From assembly GCA_945905925.1 (NCBI GenBank), contig CAMDQN010000053.1, forward strand, positions 1-43,203: a stretch of 43,203 nucleotides of DNA, written 5' to 3'. Below the pieces are notes generated by a model. That model made no database searches. It had not been told where the DNA came from and saw nothing but the letters and a program-made list of their open reading frames with translations. Position 1 is the first letter of the stretch. Each line of letters starts with the position of its first letter. Below are positions 34,670 to 42,954 of the stretch, piece after piece. The stretch is from Singulisphaera sp. GP187. GTDB taxonomy: Bacteria > Planctomycetota > Planctomycetia > Gemmatales > Gemmataceae. The position numbers and the translations under genes are program-made.

Positions 34670-35725
34670 CTACTCTTTTCCGATCCGCACCCGCATCCGC
34701 TGGCCGACGAGCAGTCCGTCTGTAGAGCCCTCGAATGTGACGACGCACTCGATTGTTCTCACGTCGTTTACCTCACCTGGCTCGAACAGCGCCGCGCGTT
34801 TACGCGCCACGAACGACCCGACGCGCTGCACCCGTCCGACCCACTGCGGCGAATCAGCGCGCGTGTCGTCGGTCACGACCGCGCGCAGGTTCGGTTTTAC
34901 GCGGCCGAGGAACTCCTGTTCGAGTTCCGCCCGGACCACGAGAGCGCCGTCGGGCCGGAACACCAGCGCCGGTTGCACGCCACCGGGCACGACCGTTTCG
35001 CCGGGAGAAACACTCACGCGAAGCACCACGCCGGCCGACGGGGCCACAAGCACGCAGTCGCGAACGGCCTTCTCCGCTTGCTCCAGCGCGACCTGGGCCA
35101 ACGTTTTCTTTGACTCGACGGCGCGCACCTTCAGATTCGGGTTGAGTGCCGTCAGTTCCGCGAGCCGGTCGGCCTCGACCATTTCGAGCCGTTCGGCCTG
35201 ACGCACTTCGGCCTCCGCCGCGATTAGTTCGCTCGCGGTCACGGTGCCGAACGCCTTCGCGGCTTCGCGCTCCTTGAGCAACTTACGCGCGGTCAGGGTG
35301 CGGTCGAGCGCGCCCGCGATCGCGACCTTCTGCGCCGCGACCCGTGTGGGGTGCAACTTCGCCTCGATCGCGGCCGCCTCGATGTCGATCTCGGAAGCAG
35401 CGAGCGCGGCCTTCGCTTCGTCCACGCGAAGTTTCAGCGATTCGTCGTCGAGCCGAAGGAGCGGTTTCCCGGCGGCGACCGACTGCCCTTCGGATACGAA
35501 CAATTCGGCAACCTTCCCGGGCGTGGCTGGGTCGAGCGACGCGGCGGGGAGCAACCCGTCCACGCGCCCGGAACACACAACGTCGAGTTCCGAAAGGGAC
35601 GGAGTGGGCGCGCCGGTATCGCCCTTGGGCCGGGACAACCACCACCCGACCACGACAAGCGGCGCGAGCAGGAACACCACCGCGCTGAACGCGCCCAGCC
35701 CGGGAACCCGTCGCCGCTCGGACAT
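34670..35725 (-). CDS. HlyD-family efflux adaptor (membrane fusion protein)
   Basis: A 351-aa periplasmic adaptor. The N-terminal membrane anchor is at about 11-30. The barrel-sandwich/biotinyl-lipoyl halves flank an alpha-helical hairpin: GKVAELFVSEGQSVAAGKPLL (about 69-89), helical Ala/Glu-rich residues about 95-220, then DCVLVAPSAGVVLRVSVSPGETV. It would connect an inner-membrane pump (ABC or RND) to an outer-membrane exit; no pump gene is in the window, so its partner is unknown. Start ATG 35725. It is on the same strand as hpf-ptsN but separated by 228 nt and a repeat. Confidence 0.88.
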   Translation of the reverse strand: MSERRRVPGLGAFSAVVFLLAPLVVVGWWLSRPKGDTGAPTPSLSELDVVCSGRVDGLLPAASLDPATPGKVAELFVSEGQSVAAGKPLLRLDDESLKLRVDEAKAALAASEIDIEAAAIEAKLHPTRVAAQKVAIAGALDRTLTARKLLKEREAAKAFGTVTASELIAAEAEVRQAERLEMVEADRLAELTALNPNLKVRAVESKKTLAQVALEQAEKAVRDCVLVAPSAGVVLRVSVSPGETVVPGGVQPALVFRPDGALVVRAELEQEFLGRVKPNLRAVVTDDTRADSPQWVGRVQRVGSFVARKRAALFEPGEVNDVRTIECVVTFEGSTDGLLVGQRMRVRIGKE

Positions 35726-35954
35726 CTGTTGACCTCAGTTCGAGCCCACTGACGATTGTATTGGGAGATCGTGGCGCGAGGACTCCCGGCAACTACGCAG
35801 GTTCGCCAACCGCGATTGCTTTCCCAGGTCCACATGCCGCGAGTTAGCCCAGGCTAAATTATTGAATACGGCGCCGCGAATGTCCCGATAGCGATGGTTG
35901 CACGACCGTGCCGGTCCGTGAACCGCGCGCGATTCGCGTTCGAGGGAGTTCGCC

Positions 35955-37028
35955 ATGCGTCCGATTCGCACGTGTCGAGTACCAATGATCGCGACGGTCG
36001 CGTTCCTCCTCGGGAGTGCGTCAGTCGCTCGCGCACAGTTCGTACCGCCGGGACCGGTTCCGCCGGCATCCGCCCAACCTGCCGCATTTGTTCCGATTGC
36101 CGACGCGCCCGAACCAACCGCCTGGCCCGCGGACATGTCGAAACTGTACGAACCGTCGCTGACGACTGAGCGCCCGGTGAAGTACGGCCGACTCAACATG
36201 AACAAGTACCGTGGAGATTTCCAGCAGGAAACATTGTTCGAGTGGTCCGTCGGCCGCGACCCGCAGAAGAACGGTGACGCAGAGAACGACGAACCAGAAG
36301 AAGAGCGGCTCTCGTCCGACCGACCGGACTTCACGGAGGCGTCTTCTACTGTGGGCCGTGGGCGCGTGCAGCTCGAAAGCGGGTACACGTTCTTCAGCGA
36401 CAAGTCAGGCGGGTTACGAACGCACACGCACAGTTACCCCGAAGCGCTGCTCCGCATCGGGCTGTTCGCGGACTGGTTTGAGTTGCGGATCGGGGAGAAT
36501 GTCTTCACGCAGACGACGCGCAACGGACCGATGCGCACGAGCGACACCGGTTCCGTAGACCTCTATCTCGGAGCCAAACTCGCGCTGGCCAAGCAGAAAG
36601 GCGTGCTGCCGGAAACCGCTCTCATTCTGCAAGGGACCGTGCCCACGGGGGCGAGCGCGTTCACGACGAACCGCGTGCTCTACGGGGCGAACTACCTCTT
36701 CAGTTGGGAACTCAACGACTTCATGTCGTTCGGTGGGAGCTTTCAGGCGAACAAGGCAATCGACGACAACCGACTGGAATATGCGTTGCTGTCGCAGTCA
36801 CTGACCGTGGGGTACAAACTGGCGGAGAATCTAACCGCGTACACGGAGTGGTTCGCGTTGTACCCAACGCTCGCGACCGCGACCGGCGGCGGGTCGCAGC
36901 ACTTCCTCGACGGCGGCTTCCAGTACTACGTCACCAAAAACTTCGCGCTGGACATCCGAATCGGCCTGGGCCTCAGCAGCAGTGCGGACGACTTCTTCAC
37001 CGGGGCCGGCTTCGTCGTCCGGTACTAA
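35955..37028 (+). CDS. Outer-membrane beta-barrel protein, phenol MetA-type
   Basis: A 357-aa protein with a signal peptide (to about residue 27, ARA) and a proline-rich spacer. From about residue 110 the sequence follows the Phenol_MetA_deg/transporter pattern: SSDRPDFTEASSTVGRGRVQ, then long alternating strands ending FALDIRIGLGLSSSADDFF and the terminal aromatic residues RY, typical of outer-membrane barrels. The substrate is unknown; despite the family name no phenol role should be inferred. Start ATG 35955. Single gene, divergent from the adaptor gene. Confidence 0.83.
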   Translation: MRPIRTCRVPMIATVAFLLGSASVARAQFVPPGPVPPASAQPAAFVPIADAPEPTAWPADMSKLYEPSLTTERPVKYGRLNMNKYRGDFQQETLFEWSVGRDPQKNGDAENDEPEEERLSSDRPDFTEASSTVGRGRVQLESGYTFFSDKSGGLRTHTHSYPEALLRIGLFADWFELRIGENVFTQTTRNGPMRTSDTGSVDLYLGAKLALAKQKGVLPETALILQGTVPTGASAFTTNRVLYGANYLFSWELNDFMSFGGSFQANKAIDDNRLEYALLSQSLTVGYKLAENLTAYTEWFALYPTLATATGGGSQHFLDGGFQYYVTKNFALDIRIGLGLSSSADDFFTGAGFVVRY

Positions 37029-37062
37029 TGCGCGTACAGTAATCGCAGAGCGACATTCTTTC

Positions 37063-37117
37063 GTAGGGTGGGCACCGCCCACCATCTTCGCTTTGTGGTG
37101 GGCGGTGCCCACCCGAC
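37063..37117. repeat. 22-bp inverted repeat before the TrmB-like gene
   Basis: Arms 37063-37084 and 37096-37117 are reverse complements with one mismatch and an 11-nt spacer (GGTGGGC-type core, each arm also palindromic). It ends 16 nt before the ATG at 37134, so it lies in the 5' leader of that gene. Confidence 0.85.
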
Positions 37118-37133
37118 AAGGCAGCGACGCACC

Positions 37134-37889
37134 ATGACCGAGCCGAACCGAATCGAGCGCGAGTTCGGGGTGCCCTTCCCCGGTGTCATTCTCGATCAGG
37201 AGAAGTGGACCCAGACCGCGCTGAAGGTCATGCCCGACGGGCACCTGAACTGGGCCGAACTGTTCGGTCGCGATGCGCCGGTCGTGCTCGACCTGGGGTG
37301 TGGGAACGGGCGATACCAGATCGGCTCCGCGCTCGCGCGCCCAGACCACGACCACCTCGGCATCGATATTTTGCCCGTCGTGATCCGCTACGCGCGCAAG
37401 CGCGGCAACCAGCGTGGCCTTTCCAACCTGAAGTTCGCGGTACTCGGCGGGCGGGAACTTCTAACCGACCATATCGCGCCGCACTCGGTCGCGGAAGTAC
37501 ACTGTTACCACCCGCAACCGTACTACGACCATGCGAAGGTACACTTGCGGCTCATCACGCCCGCGTTCCTCGCGACGGTTCACCGGGCGCTGAACCCGAG
37601 CGGGCTGTTCGTGATCCAGACCGACAACCCGGGCTACTGGAAGTACATCCGGGCCGTCGTGCCGGTGTTCTTCGACTTCCACGAGTTGAGCGGAAAGTGG
37701 CCGGATTCGCCGCGAGGCCGGACGCGACGCGAAATCATCGCCACTCAAAAGAAGTTGCCGGTGTTTCGCGCCGAAGCCACTGCTCGGACGGACGTGAGCG
37801 AAGCCGACGCGATCGCACTGGCCGAATCGCTCCCGCCACCGACATTCGACGCGGACCGCCGCTTGCGTGACCTAGATCGGCTGGGGTGA
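37134..37889 (+). CDS. TrmB-like tRNA (guanine-N7) methyltransferase
   Basis: A 251-aa SAM-dependent methyltransferase. The SAM loop is VLDLGCGNGRY, followed by the GIDI acidic residue. The family motif usually read as FPDPWPKKRH is replaced by CYHPQPYYDHAKVH, and the next block TPAFLATVHRALNPSGLFVIQTDNPGY matches TrmB (RRL..P.FL......L.pgG.....TD...Y). The overall fold and order are those of TrmB, which makes m7G46 in tRNA, but the Asp of DPW is changed, so the target may differ. Start ATG 37134, with GCAGCGACGCACC upstream and no strong RBS. The AarF-like gene starts 69 nt after its stop. Confidence 0.83.
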   Translation: MTEPNRIEREFGVPFPGVILDQEKWTQTALKVMPDGHLNWAELFGRDAPVVLDLGCGNGRYQIGSALARPDHDHLGIDILPVVIRYARKRGNQRGLSNLKFAVLGGRELLTDHIAPHSVAEVHCYHPQPYYDHAKVHLRLITPAFLATVHRALNPSGLFVIQTDNPGYWKYIRAVVPVFFDFHELSGKWPDSPRGRTRREIIATQKKLPVFRAEATARTDVSEADAIALAESLPPPTFDADRRLRDLDRLG

Positions 37890-37958
37890 CGTTTGCTTCA
37901 TGTCTTCCGCCGCTGTGCGGCGAATGACAACAGAACGACAACCTCTCGGACCTCGCCC

Positions 37959-39653
37959 GTGATCAACCTGACTGACATCCCGCAACTGGCACGCAGCGCG
38001 GGGCGACTCGCCGAGATCACCCGCGTCCTCGCGAAGTACGGGTTGGCCGACGCGCTCGCGCGCCTCGACAACCGGTTCGTGCGGCGCTGGACTGCCGACA
38101 CCAAACTGGGGCGCATCTCCTCTCATTCGCGCGAGGCGCGCATCAGGCTCGTGCTCACCGAACTTGGCACCACGTTCATCAAGTTCGGGCAGGTTCTCAG
38201 CACGCGGCGCGACCTCATCGGGCCGGCACTCGGAGACGAGCTGGCGCAACTTCAGTCGAGCGTACCGAGCGATCCGTTCGAATTGACACGCGCAACTGTC
38301 GAAACGGAACTTGGGAAACCACTCGAAGAACTGTTCGCGTCGTTCGAGCCAGAACCACTCGCGTCCGCAAGCATCGGTCAGGTTCACAAGGCCACGCTGC
38401 GCGACGGCCGCAATGTCGCGGTAAAGGTGCAGCACCCGGACATCCTGCGCAAGGTGACGGACGATCTCGCGATCCTCGCGGAACTCGCGAAGCTCGCGGA
38501 GCAGTACCTCTCCGAGTTCCGCGTGTACCGGCCGATCGCGGTGGTCGCCGAGTTCGAGCGCGTGCTGACTCGCGAACTCGACTTCCGGCGCGAACTGCGT
38601 CACCTACAACTGTTCCGGCAGGCGTTCGCCAAAGACCCGTGCGTGCGGTTCCCGGAACCGTTCCCGGCGTTCTCACGCGAGCGCGTCCTGACAATGGAAC
38701 TGTTCGAGGGAATCCCGTTCAGCAAGCCGGACCTAATCAAGACCGCGGGCGGGAACTTCGCGGACCTCGCGCGACGAGGTGCGAAGGCATTCCTCGACAT
38801 GATCTTCCGCGACGGCTTGTTCCACGCGGACCCGCACCCAGGCAACATGCTGTTCCTTCACCCGACCGAAGCGTGTCCGGCCGGTGCGATCGGGTTGCTC
38901 GATGTGGGCATGGTGGGTCGCATCGAAGACCGCCTGCGCGCACGGATCGACGCTGGCGTCGGCGCGGTGCTGATGAAAGACGCCGCAACCGTGACCGAAC
39001 TCATCGTCCAGGTGGGCGACGTGCCAGCGTCGTTCGACCCCGCGGCGCTGGAATGCGAGGTGGCTGAGCAGTTGTCGTTCTACCACGGGATGCCTCTGGA
39101 ACAGTTCCAACTCGGCACCGCGCTCGACGAACTCACGGATGCGATCCGCCGCTACCACGTGATGCTGCCACCGCCGCTCGCGCTGTTGTTGCGCGTGTTG
39201 GTGATGCTCGAAGGCACCGGTCGGATGCTGGCACCGGACTTCAATCTGGTGGAACTGCTTGAACCGTACAAGAAGACGGGGATGCTTAAGAAACTGTCGC
39301 CGAGGAGAGCGTTGCGTCGGTTGATGGGCGCGGTCAGCGACTGGGACGATCTCATACGCGCGTTCCCGCGACAGCTCCACAACGTGATGCAGATGTTCCA
39401 GCGCCGCGAGATCGGCGTGGAACTGAGCCATCGACACTTGGAGCCTTCGGTCAATCGCTTGGTATTCGGGTTGATGGTGAGTTCGCTATTCGTCGGTTCG
39501 GCGATGATGTGGGCGTTGAAGGCGGAACCGCTGGTGTACGGGGTGTCAGGATTTGGTGTGCTGGGGTGTTTCGCGAGTGCGGCATTGGGTTACCGACTGT
39601 TCCGCGCGATCCAGCACTCCGGCAAACTCGAAGAACGCGACTGGAAGAAGTGA
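37959..39653 (+). CDS. ABC1/AarF/UbiB family atypical kinase
   Basis: A 564-aa membrane-associated protein kinase-like protein tied to quinone synthesis or homeostasis. It has the KxGQ motif (FIKFGQVLS), the Ala-rich loop SASIGQVHKA, the invariant Lys in VAVKVQHP, the HADPHPGN catalytic loop and LLDVGMVGR at the usual DFG position. Two hydrophobic helices close the C-terminus (last 70 residues). The start is placed at GTG 37959, where similarity begins (INLTDIPQLARS); a TTG at 37893 in the same frame is possible. Substrate and partner unknown. Confidence 0.9.
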   Translation: MINLTDIPQLARSAGRLAEITRVLAKYGLADALARLDNRFVRRWTADTKLGRISSHSREARIRLVLTELGTTFIKFGQVLSTRRDLIGPALGDELAQLQSSVPSDPFELTRATVETELGKPLEELFASFEPEPLASASIGQVHKATLRDGRNVAVKVQHPDILRKVTDDLAILAELAKLAEQYLSEFRVYRPIAVVAEFERVLTRELDFRRELRHLQLFRQAFAKDPCVRFPEPFPAFSRERVLTMELFEGIPFSKPDLIKTAGGNFADLARRGAKAFLDMIFRDGLFHADPHPGNMLFLHPTEACPAGAIGLLDVGMVGRIEDRLRARIDAGVGAVLMKDAATVTELIVQVGDVPASFDPAALECEVAEQLSFYHGMPLEQFQLGTALDELTDAIRRYHVMLPPPLALLLRVLVMLEGTGRMLAPDFNLVELLEPYKKTGMLKKLSPRRALRRLMGAVSDWDDLIRAFPRQLHNVMQMFQRREIGVELSHRHLEPSVNRLVFGLMVSSLFVGSAMMWALKAEPLVYGVSGFGVLGCFASAALGYRLFRAIQHSGKLEERDWKK

Positions 39654-39670
39654 TCGGAGAACGTCGAGCG

Positions 39671-39688
39671 CCGGCCCTCAGGGGCCGG
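39671..39688. terminator. Small palindrome between convergent genes
   Basis: CCGGCCC at 39671-39677 pairs with GGGCCGG at 39682-39688 around TCAG. It lies between the end of the AarF-like gene (39653) and the end of the minus-strand gene at 39713. It could end both transcripts, though no T-run is visible. Confidence 0.45.
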
Positions 39689-39712
39689 AGATTAGCCAGG
39701 TCGCGGTTGATC

Positions 39713-40213
39713 TCAACCCGGTTTCGGCTTCTGGAAGGTGCTGAGACTCGGCTTCGCGGCGGGCGGGGGCGGCTTCGGGGCCGGGTGCTTCGAGACCGCT
39801 TCCGAAACTGCGGGCTTCTCCCCTTCTTCGGCGGGCGCGGTAATGCCGTTCGCGGACAGCCATGCGCGGGCCAGCGCGAGCGTCAGACCATGCGGACCGT
39901 CGCCGGCGGTTTCGACGGTTTGGCCGTTGGCAGCCAATGTCCCGGTCCAACTGGCATCGGCTTTGCGAGTCAACGTGAACTGCGAGCCTTCCGGGAGGAG
40001 TTTGAACGCTTCACCCTTCTTCGGCACGTTCGCGGCGGCCTGGCGCTGCTCGTCGTTGAGCTTCGCGACGCATACCTCACAGCGAGTCTTCTGAAACTTC
40101 GCCAGTCGCTGCGCGCGGTACCGGTCCACCGCGTAATGCTGAAACTCGCGTAGGCACCCACACGCGCGCGACATCATCGGCCGCGCGATGACTTCACCAG
40201 TCGGTACTCCCAT
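39713..40213 (-). CDS. Hypothetical protein with Cys pairs
   Basis: A 166-aa protein. The N-terminal half contains CGC (residues 18-20) and CEVC (about 45-48), which together could hold a metal ion; a central beta-like part (SQFTLTRKADASWTGTLAANG) is followed by a helix and a Pro/Ala/Lys-rich tail. No family recognised. Start ATG 40213 has an excellent GGAGGTG. It may be cotranscribed with the upstream decayed gene and the UvrC-like gene. Confidence 0.7.
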   Translation of the reverse strand: MGVPTGEVIARPMMSRACGCLREFQHYAVDRYRAQRLAKFQKTRCEVCVAKLNDEQRQAAANVPKKGEAFKLLPEGSQFTLTRKADASWTGTLAANGQTVETAGDGPHGLTLALARAWLSANGITAPAEEGEKPAVSEAVSKHPAPKPPPPAAKPSLSTFQKPKPG

Positions 40214-40389
40214 CGGTCCACCTCCGAGCGCTGGGCAGGCGCAATGCCATCATACAACACGCTCCCAGTTCGTCCGCAAGGGGACGAGCGGAAAGCGCCC
40301 GGAGGGTGGTTTGGTGGGTCTAATCGATTGCGGGGAAGTGGCCCGGCTGATGCCACGGAAAACGGCCAGAGAATTGACGATGCCCGGCG

Positions 40390-40728
40390 CAAAGATCGCG
40401 GTCAGTTCAAGCCGTAGTAACCGACCCCCGGATCCTCGCCCGCGATCGCCGCATCCACGATGACGAGGTGTTCGAGCATCATGTACGCGGACCAGTACCG
40501 GCTGCTATCCTCCAGCCCAGATGCGCCGGATGAGGACCCGACGCGCGGCGCTGACATGATCGAGTGCGCGCACATCCTGTCCGCTTTCGAGCAACACCAC
40601 TGGCTCGCCCGCTTCCGCGACAAGAACAGCGTAACGGTTCTGAACGCGAGGCGCGAGAAGAACGGTTTCGCCCGCGGGAGTCCCGCACTGGGAGCCTGAA
40701 GTTGCGGCTCCGATTCGCTATCGGTCAC
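40390..40728 (-). pseudogene. Decayed DinB-like gene with frameshifts
   Basis: From GTG 40728 the frame reads as a DinB-like start (PRAKPFFSRLAFRTVTLFL), then degrades into Cys/Ser-rich sequence. A neighbouring frame over about 40620-40515 reads EPVVLLESGQ...VSAARRVLIRRI before stopping, and the first frame then resumes with GLEDSSRYWSAYMMLEHLVIVDAA, a typical DinB helix. Two opposite frameshifts would join these into one protein. The match to DinB is from memory of the family pattern and is an inference. The 3' part ends early (stop at about 40393). The GTG overlaps the UvrC-like stop (GTGA), so the gene was probably coupled to it. Confidence 0.5.
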
Positions 40729-41948
40729 GAAATGTTCCCATCGGGTGTCTTCGTTTCGATCGCGCATGCGGCTTCAGCCTTCGCATGTGGGAACAACTTC
40801 ACGCGCTCGTCTGCGTACTTGCGGAACCACCCCGATACGAGCAGCACACTGTCCACTGCCACGTCCGACAGCACGGCAGGGGCCGGGTGACCGGTGAAAG
40901 TCGTCGCAAGCAGCGCCGACACACGCGCGGCCGATTCCGCTTCGGGCGGGAACGCGACCGCTTTCACCTCGCCGCGGTGAATCAGGTACCAGCGTGTCTG
41001 ACCGTCCGCGCCCGCGAGTGGGTAGACGAACGAATTACGGTCGCGCGCCGTGCGCAGAAGGCTGAGGCGGTCGTCGAGCCACTGAAGCGCCCGAAGCTTG
41101 TCTCGCAACGAGGTTGCTCGCTCGAACTCGAACGCGGACGCCGCTTCTTCCATCTGCGATTGAAGCGTGCGCAGCATCGACTTGTTGCGGCCGTCGAGGA
41201 ACGCCTTTGCGCCGCGCGCGCCGGCCGAGTAATCCATTCGCGCACACGCCCCGACGCACGGCCCTGAACAGGTGCCCAATTCGAACCGTAAACACTTCGC
41301 GCTGCGTTCCACGTCGAACAACTCGCCCTGCTCCGCGAACGACAAGGCCACCGTTTGCGGGCAGTCGCGAAGCTTGAACCAGTCGTTCAGTCTTCGTGCC
41401 GCGTCCTCGGACTTGTACCGTTTCACGAACGGCCCGTATGTGCCCTGTTCTTTGCCAGTCGGCTTCGGTGTAACGTACACGTATGGGGCCGGCGACTTGC
41501 CAATGCAGATGTAGTGGTGCCGCTGAAAACCCGGGACGCCAAGGACGTTGAACTTGGGTCGCAACCGCTGGATCAGTTCGAGTTCGCGCAGCAGTGCGGC
41601 GAACTCGTCACCGGTCTGCTCCCACACGAGGCGCTTCGTTAGTTCAATGATCTTGCCGGCTTTCGGGTCGCGGCTGTTCTCGCGGAAATACGACAGGAGA
41701 CGGCAGCGCAGGTTCTTCGCCTTGCCGACGTAGATGAGCCGGTCGCGGTTGTCGAGCATCCCGTACACGCCGGGCGCCTTCGGGGCGTGCTTCTTGGTGC
41801 CGCGTTTCAAACGACTGACGCGCTTCCCGCGAACTTCAAACACAGGCGCGAGTTCGTCGGCTGGGCGGAACCGGCTCGGCCCGAACCCTTCGAACTCGTC
41901 CGCGAAGAGCCGCGGTTGCGATCGCCCGTCCGTGGGGTTGCGACTCAT
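40725..41948 (-). CDS. UvrC-like GIY-YIG nuclease without the RNase H domain
   Basis: A 407-aa protein. The GIY-YIG nuclease has GVY (60-62), YVG (73-75), a conserved Arg in NLRCRL, and the catalytic Glu in ELELIQRLRPKFN. A Cys cluster follows (CLRFELGTCSGPCVGAC, as in the UvrC iron-sulphur region), then a UvrB-interacting helix (MEEAASAFEFERATSLRDKL). The C-terminal RNase H-like nuclease of full UvrC (about 600 aa) is missing; the protein resembles the shorter UvrC-like/Cho-related type that cuts near DNA damage. Start ATG 41948; an in-frame upstream ATG at 42011 is less likely. The decayed DinB-like gene follows with overlap. Confidence 0.88.
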   Translation of the reverse strand: MSRNPTDGRSQPRLFADEFEGFGPSRFRPADELAPVFEVRGKRVSRLKRGTKKHAPKAPGVYGMLDNRDRLIYVGKAKNLRCRLLSYFRENSRDPKAGKIIELTKRLVWEQTGDEFAALLRELELIQRLRPKFNVLGVPGFQRHHYICIGKSPAPYVYVTPKPTGKEQGTYGPFVKRYKSEDAARRLNDWFKLRDCPQTVALSFAEQGELFDVERSAKCLRFELGTCSGPCVGACARMDYSAGARGAKAFLDGRNKSMLRTLQSQMEEAASAFEFERATSLRDKLRALQWLDDRLSLLRTARDRNSFVYPLAGADGQTRWYLIHRGEVKAVAFPPEAESAARVSALLATTFTGHPAPAVLSDVAVDSVLLVSGWFRKYADERVKLFPHAKAEAACAIETKTPDGNIS

Positions 41949-42056
41949 GTTTTGGTGTTCGGAACTTGTGCAGAGTGGTGTACACGGGTATTCTATCACC
42001 AACTCTAGCACGAGGGGAACCGCGAAACTTCCACCGAGTTACCGGAGCCTTTTTCG

Positions 42057-42545
42057 ATGCAAATCAAACTCGTCACCGGTATCGTACTCGCCGCGCTGTT
42101 GGGGCAGTTACTGCCTGCTCGCACCGCCGATACCGGAACAATCTACGCAACGCTTGCCGCGCAGAAGGAACACACCGTTCTGACGATCGCCGCGAAGGAA
42201 GCGGGCGAGATCGCGGCCCTCAATGGCGCGGGGCCGTGGACGCTGTTCGCGCCCACCGACGCCGCGTTCAAGAAACTCGACGACGAAACTATCGGCGCCA
42301 TCGCAACCAAGAAGGAAGTGGTGCAACGACTCCTCCGCTCACACCTCGTGATGGGGAAATACACCGCCGCGGACCTGAAGAAGTTGAACGGGATGGCACT
42401 GAAGACAGTCCACGGGAACACGCTGAAAGTCGAGAACACGAAAGACGGGGTGCGAGTCGGCGGCGTGCTCGTGAGTACCGACTTCGTGTGCAGTAACGGC
42501 GTGATCCACGTCACCAACGCGGTACTGCCGATCCCGAAGAGGTGA
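42057..42545 (+). CDS. Secreted fasciclin (FAS1) domain protein
   Basis: A 162-aa protein with a signal peptide (about 1-24) and one FAS1 domain: TIYATLAAQKEHTVLTIAAKEAG, the H1-like motif GPWTLFAPTDAAFKKL, RLLRSHLVMGKYTAADL, and the closing GVIHVTNAVLPIP. FAS1 proteins are cell-surface or periplasmic adhesion modules; partner unknown. Start ATG 42057, the first in-frame one, at the signal peptide. Divergent from the UvrC-like gene 108 nt upstream. Confidence 0.94.
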   Translation: MQIKLVTGIVLAALLGQLLPARTADTGTIYATLAAQKEHTVLTIAAKEAGEIAALNGAGPWTLFAPTDAAFKKLDDETIGAIATKKEVVQRLLRSHLVMGKYTAADLKKLNGMALKTVHGNTLKVENTKDGVRVGGVLVSTDFVCSNGVIHVTNAVLPIPKR

Positions 42546-42657
42546 GTTTGGGTGAGTGCCGCTTGCCGAGCAGCACTGGTTTCCGTGGCGTTTCGCTTCG
42601 CGGTCACCTGTGTTGCTTCCCGTACTCCGTCGCCGTGCAACTCGGCAAGCGACCTAC

Positions 42658-42705
42658 AAAAAAATCGCGCCCGCGTCGCCCATTCTCGGGCGCCGCAGGC
42701 GCGAT
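42658..42705 (-). terminator. Intrinsic terminator of the BON-domain gene
   Basis: ATCGCGCC at 42664-42671 pairs with GGCGCGAT at 42698-42705, with further pairing inside. On the minus strand the stem is followed by a run of seven T (A-run 42658-42664 on the plus strand). This fits a Rho-independent terminator for the gene ending at 42727. Confidence 0.88.
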
Positions 42706-42726
42706 CTGTTGTTTCGGCAATCGACA

Positions 42727-42954
42727 TCAGTCCGCTTCGTCGGAGAAGACCTCGATGCGGTTCAGAAGGGTCCGCTCGCCCACCGCCACACGAATGGTTT
42801 CTTGCGCCATCTGCTTGAGGTAGTAGCTGGACACCTGTCCCGTGAGGACCACCTCGCTCTCGTTCTCGGTGACGCGCAACCGTCGGAGTTGCCGGAGCGG
42901 GCTGGTCCGCAGCACGTCGATGAGTTCAGACGTCAAGACGGGGCAGGTGTTCAT
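42727..42954 (-). CDS. Small BON-domain-like protein
   Basis: A 75-aa protein with the alpha-beta pattern of a BON domain: ELIDVLRTSPLRQLRRLRVTENESEVVLTGQVSSYYLKQMAQETI, then GERTLLNRIEV. BON domains bind phospholipid or other proteins; without a signal peptide the protein is probably cytoplasmic. Start ATG 42954 has AAGGAG at good spacing; the open frame upstream has no BON character. A strong terminator follows at 42658-42705. Confidence 0.85.
   Translation of the reverse strand: MNTCPVLTSELIDVLRTSPLRQLRRLRVTENESEVVLTGQVSSYYLKQMAQETIRVAVGERTLLNRIEVFSDEAD

Noticed and set aside
40460-40699. 79-aa plus-strand frame over the decayed DinB-like region
   Set aside because: No recognisable features; the minus strand carries the DinB-like helix motif across frames.
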